From the NCBI RefSeq assembly GCF_002250655.1, contig NZ_NOZR01000004.1, positions 1 to 64,000 on the forward strand: a stretch of DNA of 64,000 bases, given 5' to 3'. Positions 1-8,715 of the stretch are shown here, piece by piece. Each line of letters opens with the position of its first letter. The first letter of the stretch is position 1. Both the position numbers and the translations under genes were made by a program. This stretch comes from Mycolicibacterium sphagni. GTDB taxonomy: Bacteria > Actinomycetota > Actinomycetes > Mycobacteriales > Mycobacteriaceae. The notes beneath the pieces are model-generated. The model ran no database searches and had not been told where the DNA came from. It worked only from the letters and a program-made list of their open reading frames with translations.

Positions 1-127
1 ACCGGACGTGGTCCCCGGACCGCTGCCCGTCTCGCAGCAGATCAACGGTGGGGCTCCTCCCGGCGCACCCGCACCCGCGGCACCCGCCGGTCCGGCGTTG
101 CCCGCTGAAGCGGGAGGCGGCCAGTGA
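1..127 (+). CDS. mce1D: MceD family protein, 3' end only (Mce1D)
   Basis: The reading frame is open from base 2 to a TGA at 125-127 and encodes a Pro/Ala/Gly-rich tail typical of the disordered C-terminus of MceD proteins. The rest lies upstream of the window. Its stop overlaps the GTG start of the MceE lipoprotein gene (GTGA), as expected inside an mce operon. Naming it Mce1D rests on the downstream gene order, not on the fragment itself. Confidence 0.8.
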   Translation, partial: PDVVPGPLPVSQQINGGAPPGAPAPAAPAGPALPAEAGGGQ

Positions 128-1281
128 ACGCGATCCTGACGACCACCCGCCGGCTGGGCTGGCGTGGCTTCGTACTGCTGGTGACGGCGCTCGTGCTGAC
201 GTCGTGCGGCTGGCGCGGTATCGCCAACGTGCCGATGCCGGGTGGACCCGGCAGCGGCAAGGACAAGATGACCGTCTATGTCCAGATGCCGGATACGTTG
301 GCGCTCAACGTCAACAGCCGGGTGCGGGTGGCTGACGTGTTCGTCGGCTCGGTGCGCGCCATCGAGCTGAAGAACTGGATTCCCACCCTGACGCTCGACA
401 TCGAGCCCGGAATCAAGCTGCCCGCCAACGCTATTGCGCGAATCGGCCAGACCAGCCTGCTGGGCACCCAACATGTCGAGCTCGATCCGCCGCCGAACCC
501 GTCGCCGGAACCGCTGCGCAACGGCGCAACGATCCCGCTGAAGAACTCCCAGTCCTTCCCGACCACCGAACGCACGCTGGCCAGCATCGCCACCGTGCTG
601 CGCGGCGGCGGCATCCCGAATCTGGAGATCATCCAGACCGAGGTCGCCAACATCCTGGACGGCAATGCCGGGCAGATCCGCGACTTCCTGGGCAAGCTGA
701 ACACGTTCACCGATCAGCTCAACCAGCAGCGCGACGACCTGACACATGCGATCGACAAGACCAACGAGCTGCTCTCGATCGTGGCGGCCCGCAACAACAC
801 GCTGGACCGCGTGCTGACCGAATTCCCCCCGCTGATCAAGTATTTCGCGGACGCCAGGGACAGGTTCACCGGTGCGGTGGAGGCCCTCGGCCGGTTCAGT
901 GCGGTCACCAACCAGACGTTGTCGCAGTCGCGGGCCGACTTCGACACCAACCTGGCGCTGCTGCAGCGGCCGCTCAAACAGCTCGGCCGTGCGGCGCCGT
1001 ATCTGATCGACTCGCTGAAGCTGGTCATCACGGCCCCGTACCCGATCGACAACATCCCGAAGGTGATCCGTGGTGACTACATCAACACGTCGGCCACCTT
1101 CGACCTGACGCTGAGCTCGCTCGACAACGCGTTCCTCACCGGTACCGGTGTGTCCGGAATGCTGCGTGCACTCGAGCAGGCGTGGGGCCGCGATCCGCAG
1201 ACGATGATCCCGGACGTGCGGTTCACGCCGCACCCGAACATGACCGACGGTGGCGGACCCTTCATCGAGCGCGGCGAGTGA
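124..1281 (+). CDS. lprK: MceE family lipoprotein LprK (Mce1E)
   Basis: This is the lipoprotein subunit of the Mce1 importer, which carries fatty acids across the mycobacterial envelope. The 385-residue product has a basic N-terminus, a hydrophobic segment and a lipobox LTSC near residues 26-29, so Cys29 should be lipidated. An MCE domain follows (about residues 40-130, with VRVADVFVGSV), then a long helical region that in Mce proteins forms the lipid tunnel. The GTG start overlaps the mceD stop. The MceE/MceF order followed by four Mce-associated genes identifies it as LprK of the mce1 locus. Family and order are clear; the substrate comes from knowledge of Mce1. Confidence 0.93.
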   Translation: MNAILTTTRRLGWRGFVLLVTALVLTSCGWRGIANVPMPGGPGSGKDKMTVYVQMPDTLALNVNSRVRVADVFVGSVRAIELKNWIPTLTLDIEPGIKLPANAIARIGQTSLLGTQHVELDPPPNPSPEPLRNGATIPLKNSQSFPTTERTLASIATVLRGGGIPNLEIIQTEVANILDGNAGQIRDFLGKLNTFTDQLNQQRDDLTHAIDKTNELLSIVAARNNTLDRVLTEFPPLIKYFADARDRFTGAVEALGRFSAVTNQTLSQSRADFDTNLALLQRPLKQLGRAAPYLIDSLKLVITAPYPIDNIPKVIRGDYINTSATFDLTLSSLDNAFLTGTGVSGMLRALEQAWGRDPQTMIPDVRFTPHPNMTDGGGPFIERGE

Positions 1282-1297
1282 AGGGGGTGACGGACAG

Positions 1298-2863
1298 ATG
1301 TTGACGACATTCATCAAGAGGCAGCTCGTCGTGTTCGGCGTGCTGACCGTGATCGCCCTGGTGGTGCTCGGCTGGTACTTCCTGCGGCTCCCCACACTGG
1401 CCGGTATCGGGCAGTACGAGCTCAAGGCGGACCTGCCGTCCTCCGGTGGCCTGTACGCGACGGCCAATGTCACCTATCGCGGCATCACGATCGGGAAAGT
1501 CACCGACGTGGAGCCGACCGAGACCGGTGTCCGGGCGACCATGAGCATCAGCGACAAGTACAAGATCCCGCTCAACTCGAGCGCCAACGTGCACTCGGTG
1601 TCCGCGGTCGGCGAGCAGTACCTCGACCTGGTGTCCGACGGCAATCCCGGCCAGTACTTCGCGGCCGGGTCGACCATCACCAAGTCGACGGTGCCGGAAG
1701 AGATCGGCCCGGCTCTGGATGCCGCCAACAAGGGACTGGCGGCGTTGCCCGCCGACAAGATCCCGGTGCTGCTGAACGAAACCGCCCAAGCGGTAGGCGG
1801 TTTGGGGCCGTCACTGCAGCGGCTGGTCGACGGCACCCAGGCGATCGTGACTGATTTCAAGACCAACATCCAAGACGTCAACGACATCATCCAGAATTCG
1901 CCGGCCGTCATCGACAGCCAGGTCGATTCGTCGAGCGCGATCCAGCAGTGGTCGAAAAACCTGAACTCCATCGCGTCGCAGACCGCGGCGCAGGATCAGG
2001 CGTTACGCGACGGCCTGAGCCAGGCCGCCCCGACCGCCGATGCCGTCAACGCAGTGTTCAGCGACGTGCGGGAGGCGTTGCCGCAGACGCTGGCGAACCT
2101 GGAGATCATCCTGGACATGCTCAAGCGCTATCACAAGGGCGTCGAGCAGTCGCTGGTGCTGTTGCCACAGGGCGCGGCCGTCGCGCAATCCGTGTCGGCG
2201 CCCTACCCCCATCAGGCGGCGCTGGACTTCGGGTTGACAATCAACCAGCCGCCGCCGTGTCTGACCGGCTTCCTGCCCGCCAGCCAGTGGCGTGCTCCCG
2301 CCGACACCAGCCCCAAGCCGGTGGAGAACGGTCTGTACTGCAAGATCCCCAAGGACACCCCGGCCAACGTGGTCCGCGGCGCTCGTAACTTCCCGTGCGC
2401 CGACGTGCCCGGCAAGCGGGCGGCCACCCCGATGGAGTGCCGCAGCACCGAGCCGTACACGCCGCTGGGCAACAACCCGTGGATCGGCGACCCCAACCAG
2501 GTGCTGAACTGCCCGGCCCCCGGTGCCCGATGCGACCAGCCAGTCAATCCCGGTACCGTGATACCGGCACCGACGATCAACAACGGGATGAACCCGCTAC
2601 CGGCCAATTTGCTACCAGGGCCCACCCCGCCGATCAGTGACAACCCCAGTCCCGCCGGGACTGGCACCGTGCAGTGCAACGGCCAACAACCGAACCCCTG
2701 CACGTACACCCCGGCAGCGGGTAGTCCGACAGCCAGTAACACGGCCATCTACAGTCCGCAGAGCGGGGAACTGGTTGGTCCTGACGGGGTGAAGTACAAC
2801 GTCAGCAACTCGAGCAGTACAGGAGACGACGGATGGAAGGAGATGCTGGCTCCGGTCAGCTGA
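1298..2863 (+). CDS. mce1F: MceF family protein (Mce1F)
   Basis: Last Mce subunit of the operon, 521 residues. The ATG at 1298 was chosen because AAGGGGG lies about 10 nt upstream and the protein then begins with the usual basic residues and one membrane anchor (about residues 8-30). The MCE domain spans about residues 35-120 (TYRGITIGKVTDVEP), followed by the helical region and a Pro/Asn/Gly-rich C-terminal tail containing several Cys residues. It overlaps the following mam1A gene by 31 nt. In the Mce1 complex the six Mce subunits form a hexameric tunnel; MceF is one subunit and has no enzymatic role. Confidence 0.93.
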   Translation: MLTTFIKRQLVVFGVLTVIALVVLGWYFLRLPTLAGIGQYELKADLPSSGGLYATANVTYRGITIGKVTDVEPTETGVRATMSISDKYKIPLNSSANVHSVSAVGEQYLDLVSDGNPGQYFAAGSTITKSTVPEEIGPALDAANKGLAALPADKIPVLLNETAQAVGGLGPSLQRLVDGTQAIVTDFKTNIQDVNDIIQNSPAVIDSQVDSSSAIQQWSKNLNSIASQTAAQDQALRDGLSQAAPTADAVNAVFSDVREALPQTLANLEIILDMLKRYHKGVEQSLVLLPQGAAVAQSVSAPYPHQAALDFGLTINQPPPCLTGFLPASQWRAPADTSPKPVENGLYCKIPKDTPANVVRGARNFPCADVPGKRAATPMECRSTEPYTPLGNNPWIGDPNQVLNCPAPGARCDQPVNPGTVIPAPTINNGMNPLPANLLPGPTPPISDNPSPAGTGTVQCNGQQPNPCTYTPAAGSPTASNTAIYSPQSGELVGPDGVKYNVSNSSSTGDDGWKEMLAPVS

Positions 2864-3531
2864 ACCCCACCCCGCCCACCACCGATGACGATGCTGAACG
2901 TAGAGAAGCTGAGGAGTCGGTGAAACCGGACCCAGCCGATGACGATGCGGATGTCGCTGACACCGAAAGCGTCGAGTCGGAGGCCACAACGGTCGACGAG
3001 ACCGAACCAGCCGACACTGAGCAGCCGCGTGGGACGCGGCTGAGCGGGCGCCGTGTGGTCGCCGTGTGCGCCGCCCTCGTCATCGCGAGCCTGCTCGTGG
3101 CGACCGGCGGGTTCTTCGCGCTGCGGGCCCATCAGAACAGCGTCGCCGCGGCGCGGGCCGAAACCCTCGCGCTCGCCGCCGCCAAGGATTGCGTCACCGC
3201 CACCCAGGCACCCGACGCCAATGCGATGGCGGCCAGCCAGCAGAAGATCATCGACTGCGCGACCGGCGACTTCGGCGCGCAGGCCACCTTGTACAGCGGG
3301 CTGCTCGTGGACGCCTACCAGGCCGCCAAGGTGCAGGTCCAGGTCTCCAACATGCGTGCGGCCGTGGAGCGGCACAACGACGACGGCTCGATGGACGTCC
3401 TGGTGGCCGTGCGGGTGAAGGTCTCCAACACCGCGGCGCAGGACCAGGAGCAGGGCTACCGCCTGCGGGTCCGGATGATGCCCGAGGGAGGCACGTACAA
3501 GATCGCCAAACTCGACCAGGTGAGCAAGTGA
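2833..3531 (+). CDS. mam1A: Mce-associated membrane protein Mam1A (Rv0175-like)
   Basis: A 232-residue single-pass protein. The first 70 residues are very acidic (Asp/Glu/Thr-rich), one membrane helix lies at about residues 72-96, and a periplasmic domain with the NTF2-like fold typical of Mce-associated proteins follows. The ATG start lies inside the 3' end of mce1F and the stop overlaps the next GTG, indicating translational coupling. Mam proteins are accessory factors that stabilise the Mce1 transporter. The assignment rests on operon position and family features. No catalytic motif is visible. Confidence 0.87.
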   Translation: MEGDAGSGQLNPTPPTTDDDAERREAEESVKPDPADDDADVADTESVESEATTVDETEPADTEQPRGTRLSGRRVVAVCAALVIASLLVATGGFFALRAHQNSVAAARAETLALAAAKDCVTATQAPDANAMAASQQKIIDCATGDFGAQATLYSGLLVDAYQAAKVQVQVSNMRAAVERHNDDGSMDVLVAVRVKVSNTAAQDQEQGYRLRVRMMPEGGTYKIAKLDQVSK

Positions 3532-4511
3532 CGGTGACCGTTTCGGACACCGACACCGACACCCCCGACGACGCGGTGACCGACCAGGCGCCTGCCTGGG
3601 TGCAGGCGAGCTGGACGGCGCGCGCGGGCGCCTTCGCGGTCGACGTCTTCTTCGGCGCCGGCGTGGTGATCACCGGCCTGCTGGTGGCGTGGGCGGCGCC
3701 GCTGCGCGGATGGCTGTGGTGGGTGGCGGTCGCGCTGGCCGGTGTGGTGTTCCTGGCGGTGGCACTCAACCGGCTGCTGCTGCCGTCGATCACCGGGTGG
3801 ACGCTGGGCCGCTGCCTGTTCGGTATCGCCGTCGTGGGCAAGGACGGGTCCTCGGTCGGCCCGTGGCGCCTGCTGCTGCGCGACCTGGCGCATCTGCTCG
3901 ATACCGCTGCGCTGTTGCTCGGCTGGCTCTGGCCGTTGTGGGATTCGCGCGGCCGTACCTTCGCCGATTTGATCACCCGCACCGAGGTGCATCGTGTCGC
4001 GGGTGCGCGGCCCGATCGGCGGCGGCTGGCTGGGGCGGTGCTGATCGGACTTGCCGTACTGGCGGGCACGGCCACCGCGCTGGGCTACTTCGGGGTGTAC
4101 CGGCCCGAGCTCGCCGTCGAGCAGGCCCGTCAGGACCTTGCGGTTCAGGGCCCCAAGATCGTCCAGCAGATGCTGAGCTACAACGTCGCCAGCATCGACG
4201 ACGACTTCGCGCGAGCCCGCGGACTGGTCACTGACACCTACCGGCCACAACTTGTCGCCCAACAGGATTCGGTCCGCAAGGCCGGTCCCGTGGACAACGA
4301 CTACTGGGTGACCAACAGTGCGGTGCTGACCAACACCCGCGACGAGGCGACGATGCTGCTGCTCATGCAGGGCCAGCGTGGGGAGGCACCCAAGCAGCGG
4401 TTGATCACCGCCACCGTGCGGGTGACCTTCGAGCGTTCTTCCTCCGGCCAGTGGCAGGTCGCCGGCCTCTCAGTGCTGGCCAAGCCGAACTCGGCAGGGG
4501 AGGCGAAATGA
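3528..4511 (+). CDS. mam1B: RDD-domain Mce-associated membrane protein Mam1B (Rv0176-like)
   Basis: A 327-residue protein with two parts. Residues about 20-160 look like an RDD domain: an Arg-containing start (WTARAGAFAVDVFFG), three hydrophobic helices and the segment GWTLGRCLFGIAVV. The second half is a membrane helix (about 170-190) followed by a periplasmic Mce-associated domain. The GTG at 3528 overlaps the preceding TGA and was preferred over the GTG two codons later. The N-terminus carries a short Asp-Thr repeat. It is the second of four mam genes, and the RDD half distinguishes it from the others. Confidence 0.86.
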   Translation: MTVTVSDTDTDTPDDAVTDQAPAWVQASWTARAGAFAVDVFFGAGVVITGLLVAWAAPLRGWLWWVAVALAGVVFLAVALNRLLLPSITGWTLGRCLFGIAVVGKDGSSVGPWRLLLRDLAHLLDTAALLLGWLWPLWDSRGRTFADLITRTEVHRVAGARPDRRRLAGAVLIGLAVLAGTATALGYFGVYRPELAVEQARQDLAVQGPKIVQQMLSYNVASIDDDFARARGLVTDTYRPQLVAQQDSVRKAGPVDNDYWVTNSAVLTNTRDEATMLLLMQGQRGEAPKQRLITATVRVTFERSSSGQWQVAGLSVLAKPNSAGEAK

Positions 4512-5065
4512 GCCCCCGTCGTAAGGTCGAGCCCGGCAGCCACGACTTGTTCCGGCTGCCCGACCCGCAACGGCGCCGCTGGGTGCTCCCGCTGGTCGCC
4601 GGACTCGCGGCGGTGGCGGTGATCGCCGCGCTCACGGTCAGCACGCTGCTCCTGGTGAAGCGCGAAACCCAGCGGCACGACGCGGTCCGGGATGTGGCCG
4701 TGCTCAGCTTCGTCCGCGGCTTCGTCACGCAGTACACGTCCATCGACCCGTTCCACGCGAACGACTACGCCGACCAGGTGCTGGCCCAGGGCACCGGCCA
4801 GTTCGCAAAGTTGTACCAGGACAAGATGAATGAGGTCGTCATCCAGGTGGCCCGGGCCGAGCCGACCAAGGGAACCGTGCAGGACCTGGGTATCGAGCGC
4901 TGGAACCGCGACGGCAGTGCCGACGTGGTGGTGGCCGCGACCACGAAGACGACCATGCCGGACGGCAAGACCATCGAAAGCGGGAGCCGCTGGGTGGTCA
5001 CCGCGACCCAAGAAGGAGGTGCAGGAGGACCGTGGAAGATCAGCAACCTTCTGCAGGTGATCTGA
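4508..5065 (+). CDS. mam1C: Mce-associated membrane protein Mam1C (Rv0177-like)
   Basis: A 185-residue protein with a short basic cytoplasmic start, one membrane helix (about residues 26-50) and a periplasmic NTF2-like Mce-associated domain. The ATG overlaps the previous stop (ATGA), which fixes the start more convincingly than the upstream in-frame extension. It overlaps mam1D by 34 nt. The role is inferred: an accessory component of the Mce1 transporter in the cytoplasmic membrane. Confidence 0.86.
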   Translation: MSPRRKVEPGSHDLFRLPDPQRRRWVLPLVAGLAAVAVIAALTVSTLLLVKRETQRHDAVRDVAVLSFVRGFVTQYTSIDPFHANDYADQVLAQGTGQFAKLYQDKMNEVVIQVARAEPTKGTVQDLGIERWNRDGSADVVVAATTKTTMPDGKTIESGSRWVVTATQEGGAGGPWKISNLLQVI

Positions 5066-5670
5066 CCGACGCGGCGCCCGACGACGAAGGGGCCGACACC
5101 GACACCGACACGGACACCGAGGCCGCCCCGGACGCGCCGCGACGTCGAAACTGGTTGTACCGCAACAAGACAACTGTGGCGGTGGCAATCTCAGCCGTGC
5201 TGTTCGTCGCGGCGGGCGCCTTTGCCGGCGCCACCGTGCAGCCGTATCTGGTGGACCGCGCCGCCGTCGACACCAAGCTCACGATCGCTCGCACTGCCGC
5301 CGAGGCGATCACGACGCTGTGGACCTATACCCCCGAGGACATGGACAAGCTGCCGGACCGGTCGGCGCGGTACCTGTCCGGGGACTTCGAGGATCAGTAC
5401 CGCAAGTACGTTGACGCCATCGTGCCGACCAACAAGCAGGCCAAGGTCACCAACAGCACCGAGGTGGTCGGGGCGGCCGTCGAATCGCTGAACGGCTCGG
5501 ACGCCACCGCCATCGTCTACACCAACACCACGTCGAAGAGTCCGTTGACCAAGGACATCCCTTCGACGAAGTACCTGTCCTACCGGGTGCAGCTGACTCG
5601 GGACGGGTCGCACTGGCTGGTCACGAAGATGACCACGGTGACCTCACTGGACCTCACACCGAAGATTTAG
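5032..5670 (+). CDS. mam1D: Mce-associated membrane protein Mam1D (Rv0178-like)
   Basis: Last gene of the mce1 operon, 212 residues. The GTG start has a strong GGAGGA site just upstream, inside mam1C. The N-terminal 40 residues are acidic and contain a run of Asp-Thr pairs. One membrane helix lies at about residues 47-70 and a periplasmic Mce-associated domain follows. The next gene starts 25 nt downstream and looks unrelated to Mce, so the operon probably ends here. No clear hairpin terminator was seen in that gap. Confidence 0.86.
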   Translation: MEDQQPSAGDLTDAAPDDEGADTDTDTDTEAAPDAPRRRNWLYRNKTTVAVAISAVLFVAAGAFAGATVQPYLVDRAAVDTKLTIARTAAEAITTLWTYTPEDMDKLPDRSARYLSGDFEDQYRKYVDAIVPTNKQAKVTNSTEVVGAAVESLNGSDATAIVYTNTTSKSPLTKDIPSTKYLSYRVQLTRDGSHWLVTKMTTVTSLDLTPKI

Positions 5671-5695
5671 CCGACCTATTGGCGATACTTGGCCC

Positions 5696-6379
5696 ATGGT
5701 CGTCGCATCGCCCGTGTCGGAACGCTCCACCGTTGTCGCGCTGATGTTGCTGACGTTCGCCACCGGCCTGGTCGACGCGATCAGTGTGCTGGTGCTCGGG
5801 CATGTGTTCGTCGCCAACATGACCGGCAACGTGGTCTTCCTGGGGTTCTGGTTCGTCCCACATTCCGGGGTGGACATGATCGCCGCGATCCTCTCATTCG
5901 CCAGCTTCCTGGTCGGCACCGTGCTCGGCGGGCGGTTCGCCCGGCACTTCGACTACGAGGTACGGGTGTGGTTGACGGCGGCGCTGGGCACCGAGGTGGT
6001 GCTCCTGGCCGTATTGGCGGCGCTGGCCGGCACCGGCGTCGTGAACTATCACGACAACGGCAAGCTGATCCTGATCGCCGGCCTGGCGGTCACGTTCGGT
6101 GCCCAGAACGCCGCCGCCCGCCAGTTCGGTGTGCAGGAACTCAGCACCACGGTGTTGACGTCGACGTTGGTGGGGATCGGTGTCGACAGCCGGCTCGCCG
6201 GCGGCACGGGGGAGCGGGAAAAGTTGCGCTACAGCGTGGTTTTGACGCTGTGTGCGGGTGCCATGGTCGGGGCTACGCTGACGCGCTGGATGGTGGCACC
6301 GGTGATCGGCTTGGCCGCGATCGTGGTGACCGCCAGCCTGGCCGTCTTCCTGTTCGGTCCGAAACCACCCGCCGGGTAA
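5696..6379 (+). CDS. DUF1275 (YoaK-type) membrane protein
   Basis: A 227-residue integral membrane protein with about six hydrophobic helices. The N-terminal pattern (LLTFATGLVDAISVLVLGHVF followed by NMTGNVVFLG) is characteristic of the DUF1275/YoaK family, whose molecular function is unknown. It replaces the Rv0179c/Rv0180c genes that follow mce1 in M. tuberculosis. A weak -10-like GATACT lies 6 nt before the ATG, so the gene may have its own leaderless promoter. Family assignment is good; function is not known. Confidence 0.82.
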   Translation: MVVASPVSERSTVVALMLLTFATGLVDAISVLVLGHVFVANMTGNVVFLGFWFVPHSGVDMIAAILSFASFLVGTVLGGRFARHFDYEVRVWLTAALGTEVVLLAVLAALAGTGVVNYHDNGKLILIAGLAVTFGAQNAAARQFGVQELSTTVLTSTLVGIGVDSRLAGGTGEREKLRYSVVLTLCAGAMVGATLTRWMVAPVIGLAAIVVTASLAVFLFGPKPPAG

Positions 6380-6380
6380 C

Positions 6381-6386
6381 TACAGT
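6381..6386 (+). promoter_or_regulatory. -10 box of leaderless SDR promoter
   Basis: TACAGT matches the mycobacterial TANNNT -10 consensus and ends 7 nt before the ATG at 6394, so transcription should begin at or next to the start codon. The box overlaps the stop region of the preceding gene (TAA at 6378-6380). Confidence 0.5.
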
Positions 6387-6393
6387 CGGGGCC

Positions 6394-7218
6394 ATGCCTA
6401 CTGTCCTGGTCACCGGTGCAGCCCGGGGAATCGGTAAGTCGATCGTCAGCTATCTGGCCGCCGCCGGATGGGATGTTATCGGCGGTGTGCGTACTGCGGC
6501 TGACGCCAAGGCGTTGTCGGCACTCCCGCGGGTCAGCGCGGTTATGCTCGACGTCACCGACGGCGCCCAGGTCGCGGCGCTGCCCGAGGCCCTACCCGCC
6601 CGGCTCGACGCCGTGGTCAACAACGCCGGAATCGCGGTCACCGGCCCGCTGGAAGCGCTGAGCACCGCCGATATTCGGCGGCAATTGGAGGTCAACGTCG
6701 TCGGCCAGCTCGCCGTGACGCGGGCGGTGCTGCCCCTGCTGCGCGAGTCCAAAGGCCGAATCGTGTTCATTTCCAGTGTGAATGGCAAACTTTCGGCGCC
6801 GATGATGGGCGCGTACAGTGCCTCGAAGTTTGCGCTCGAGGCGGCCGCCGACGCGCTGCGGATCGAACTGCGCCCCTGGCATATCGCGGTGAGTGTGGTG
6901 GAGCCCGCCCAGACCGACACCGACCTGTGGCGCACTGCCGACCAGGCCGTTGTCGATATGGAAGCCGCGATGACCCCGTCGCACCGCACCCTCTACGCCA
7001 AACATGTTGCGGGCATGCGCAAGTCGATTCCGATGTCGCAGCGGCTGGCCGTTGACCCGGAGAAGGTGGCAGTGGTGGTACACCGGGCGCTCACCGCACG
7101 CCGTGCCAAACCGCGGTACCCCGTCGGTGTGGCCACGGTGGTGCAGATGAACCTGGTGACCACGCTGCCCACCCGGGCCCGCGACATGGTGCTGCGCCGG
7201 GCGCTCGGCCAGCCTTGA
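6394..7218 (+). CDS. short-chain dehydrogenase/reductase
   Basis: A classical SDR of 274 residues. The nucleotide-binding motif TGAARGIG is at residues 7-14, NNAG at about 81-84, the active-site Ser around 132 (ISSV) and the catalytic YSASK at about 145-149. A Rossmann fold with NAD(P)H as cofactor follows from the family. The substrate cannot be read from the sequence. The ATG was chosen because it directly precedes the beta-strand leading into TGxxxGIG and sits 7 nt after a TANNNT box. The next gene overlaps its stop by 4 nt, suggesting co-transcription with the kinase-like gene. Confidence 0.88.
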   Translation: MPTVLVTGAARGIGKSIVSYLAAAGWDVIGGVRTAADAKALSALPRVSAVMLDVTDGAQVAALPEALPARLDAVVNNAGIAVTGPLEALSTADIRRQLEVNVVGQLAVTRAVLPLLRESKGRIVFISSVNGKLSAPMMGAYSASKFALEAAADALRIELRPWHIAVSVVEPAQTDTDLWRTADQAVVDMEAAMTPSHRTLYAKHVAGMRKSIPMSQRLAVDPEKVAVVVHRALTARRAKPRYPVGVATVVQMNLVTTLPTRARDMVLRRALGQP

Positions 7219-7982
7219 GCGAGTTCGTCAAACGCAGACTTGCCGCACCCGATGGCTTCTTCGCCTGTGAGGCAGCAGGTTTGGCGTGGCTGTCGAGTGT
7301 GCCCGGTGGTGTTCCGTGCGGGCGGGTACTGCACTATGGCGACACCAGCCTGACGCTGCAGCGCTTGGATTCCGTGCCGCCGAGTCCTGAGGCCGCCACC
7401 ACGTTCGGCCGGCGCCTGGCGATCACCCACAATGCCGGCGCACCGGGATTCGGTGCGCCGCCGGCCGGCTGGCAGGGCGCCGGATTCTTCGGTCCGCTGG
7501 ACCAGCCACTGTCGATGTCTCTGGTCGCCAGTGATTGCTGGGGGCGGTTTTATGCCGACGAGCGTCTGGTGCCGATGCTTGAGCAGGCAAAGGGGATTGG
7601 ACCCGTGGGGTGGACCGTGATCGACGAACTCATAGACCGTTGTCGCCAAGGCGATTTCGATGATGACGATGTGCCTGCCCGTCTACACGGTGATCTGTGG
7701 AGTGGCAACGTGATGTGGACCGACGCCGGGGCGGTGCTGATCGATCCCGCCGCACACGGTGGGCACCGCGAGACAGACCTCGCGATGCTCGCATTGTTCG
7801 GCTGCCCGCATCTGGAGGCCGTCTACGCCGGCTATCAGAGTGTGCATCCGCTGCGCGACGGCTGGCGCAACCGCATCCCGCTGCACCAGCTTTATCCGCT
7901 GCTCGCCCACGTCGTGTTGTTCGGCACCGGCTACGCCAGTCAAACTGTCCGCGCCGCGCGGGACGCGCTGGATCTCAATTGA
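7215..7982 (+). CDS. fructosamine kinase family protein
   Basis: A 255-residue member of the fructosamine/ketosamine-3-kinase family, which has an aminoglycoside-phosphotransferase-like fold. Visible motifs are the catalytic-loop HGDLWSGNVMW (about residues 156-166) and the metal-binding IDPAAHGGHRETDLAML that follows, including the DPA motif. The start is a TTG overlapping the stop of the SDR gene. Family members phosphorylate sugar adducts on protein amines, allowing deglycation. Whether this is the activity here is inferred from family only. Its 3' end overlaps the opposite-strand remnant by 8 nt. Confidence 0.85.
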   Translation: MSEFVKRRLAAPDGFFACEAAGLAWLSSVPGGVPCGRVLHYGDTSLTLQRLDSVPPSPEAATTFGRRLAITHNAGAPGFGAPPAGWQGAGFFGPLDQPLSMSLVASDCWGRFYADERLVPMLEQAKGIGPVGWTVIDELIDRCRQGDFDDDDVPARLHGDLWSGNVMWTDAGAVLIDPAAHGGHRETDLAMLALFGCPHLEAVYAGYQSVHPLRDGWRNRIPLHQLYPLLAHVVLFGTGYASQTVRAARDALDLN

Positions 7983-8289
7983 ATCCGAGCCAGGCGGGCA
8001 GTGCGCGCTCATGGGAGTCGCACAACACCTGCATCGTGTCGCATGAGCCCTTCGGTACACCGGCGCCGGCCCACATGCCGCCGGCGTCGCGGCGTAGCAC
8101 GATTGCCGACGAGCCATCGCCGTCGAGCAGGATCGCGGTATCGCTGCCCAGGCCGCGAAACAGATCTTGGATCTGATCCGGGGTGTAGTTGCCACCCTGG
8201 AAGACGTACATCTCGTCCTTGTCCCTGGCGTAGGCCAATGCGGTCCGCGCCGCGCTGGGGCCCGGGCGGTTCGGCACCGGCGTCGTCAC
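7975..8289 (-). pseudogene. C-terminal remnant of a phosphodiester-glycosidase (NAGPA-type) protein
   Basis: The last 104 codons on this strand match the end of the NAGPA/phosphodiester glycosidase domain: an ARTALAY segment, a glycine-bearing strand, then LLDGDGSSAIVL, which corresponds to the family's LDGGGSS signature. The usual N-terminal signal peptide and first two thirds of the domain are absent. The open frame continues upstream only into sequence that is antisense to the GlsB-type gene and looks non-coding. A GTG at 8289 could start a short product. Most simply this is a truncated gene, though a small functional protein cannot be excluded. Confidence 0.6.
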
Positions 8290-8415
8290 GACCAACCCGC
8301 CGCGTTTGCGAGTCCGGCAATTGATTGGCCGGGAGATGGTTATCCGCGCTGTGTGTGGGGAATCACTGCTCGTACGCGGCGCCCTCCCGGGCCCGCCGGA
8401 ACATGAGGAGCAGCA

Positions 8416-8694
8416 ATGATCGGAACGATTATCGGAGCAATCGTCGTCGGCCTGATCGTCGGCGCGCTTGCGCGACTGGTGATGCCCGGTAAGCAAAACA
8501 TCGGCGTCATCATGACGATCCTGCTCGGCGCGGTGGGTTCCTTCCTGGGAACCTGGATCACCTACCAGGTCGGATACACCAACGCCAACGGCGGATTCGC
8601 GATCATCCCGTTCTTGGTCGGCATCGTGGTCGCCGTTGTGCTGATCGCGGCCTACCTCGCGGTCACCGGACGCAACAACCGCGTCCGCCACTAG
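8416..8694 (+). CDS. GlsB/YeaQ/YmgE family stress-response membrane protein
   Basis: A 92-residue protein with three hydrophobic helices and the glycine-rich pattern [21 protein letters not shown] that defines the transglycosylase-associated (GlsB/YeaQ) family. A GAGGAG ribosome-binding site precedes the ATG by about 6 nt. Members are small inner-membrane proteins often linked to stress; no enzymatic activity is established. It stands alone between the glycosidase remnant and the pirin gene. Confidence 0.88.
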   Translation: MIGTIIGAIVVGLIVGALARLVMPGKQNIGVIMTILLGAVGSFLGTWITYQVGYTNANGGFAIIPFLVGIVVAVVLIAAYLAVTGRNNRVRH

Positions 8695-8715
8695 CAGATG
8701 CGCGGCCGGGCCGGC

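Noticed and set aside
5094..5125. Short tandem repeat (ACCGACACCGAC type) at the start of mam1D and similarly at about 3545 in mam1B
   Set aside because: It encodes acidic Asp-Thr runs in disordered N-termini of Mce-associated proteins; low-complexity coding sequence, not a separate element.
8290..8691. Upstream extension of the glycosidase remnant on the minus strand
   Set aside because: It is antisense to the GlsB-type gene, full of Asp/Arg/His, and has no similarity to the missing part of the glycosidase family.
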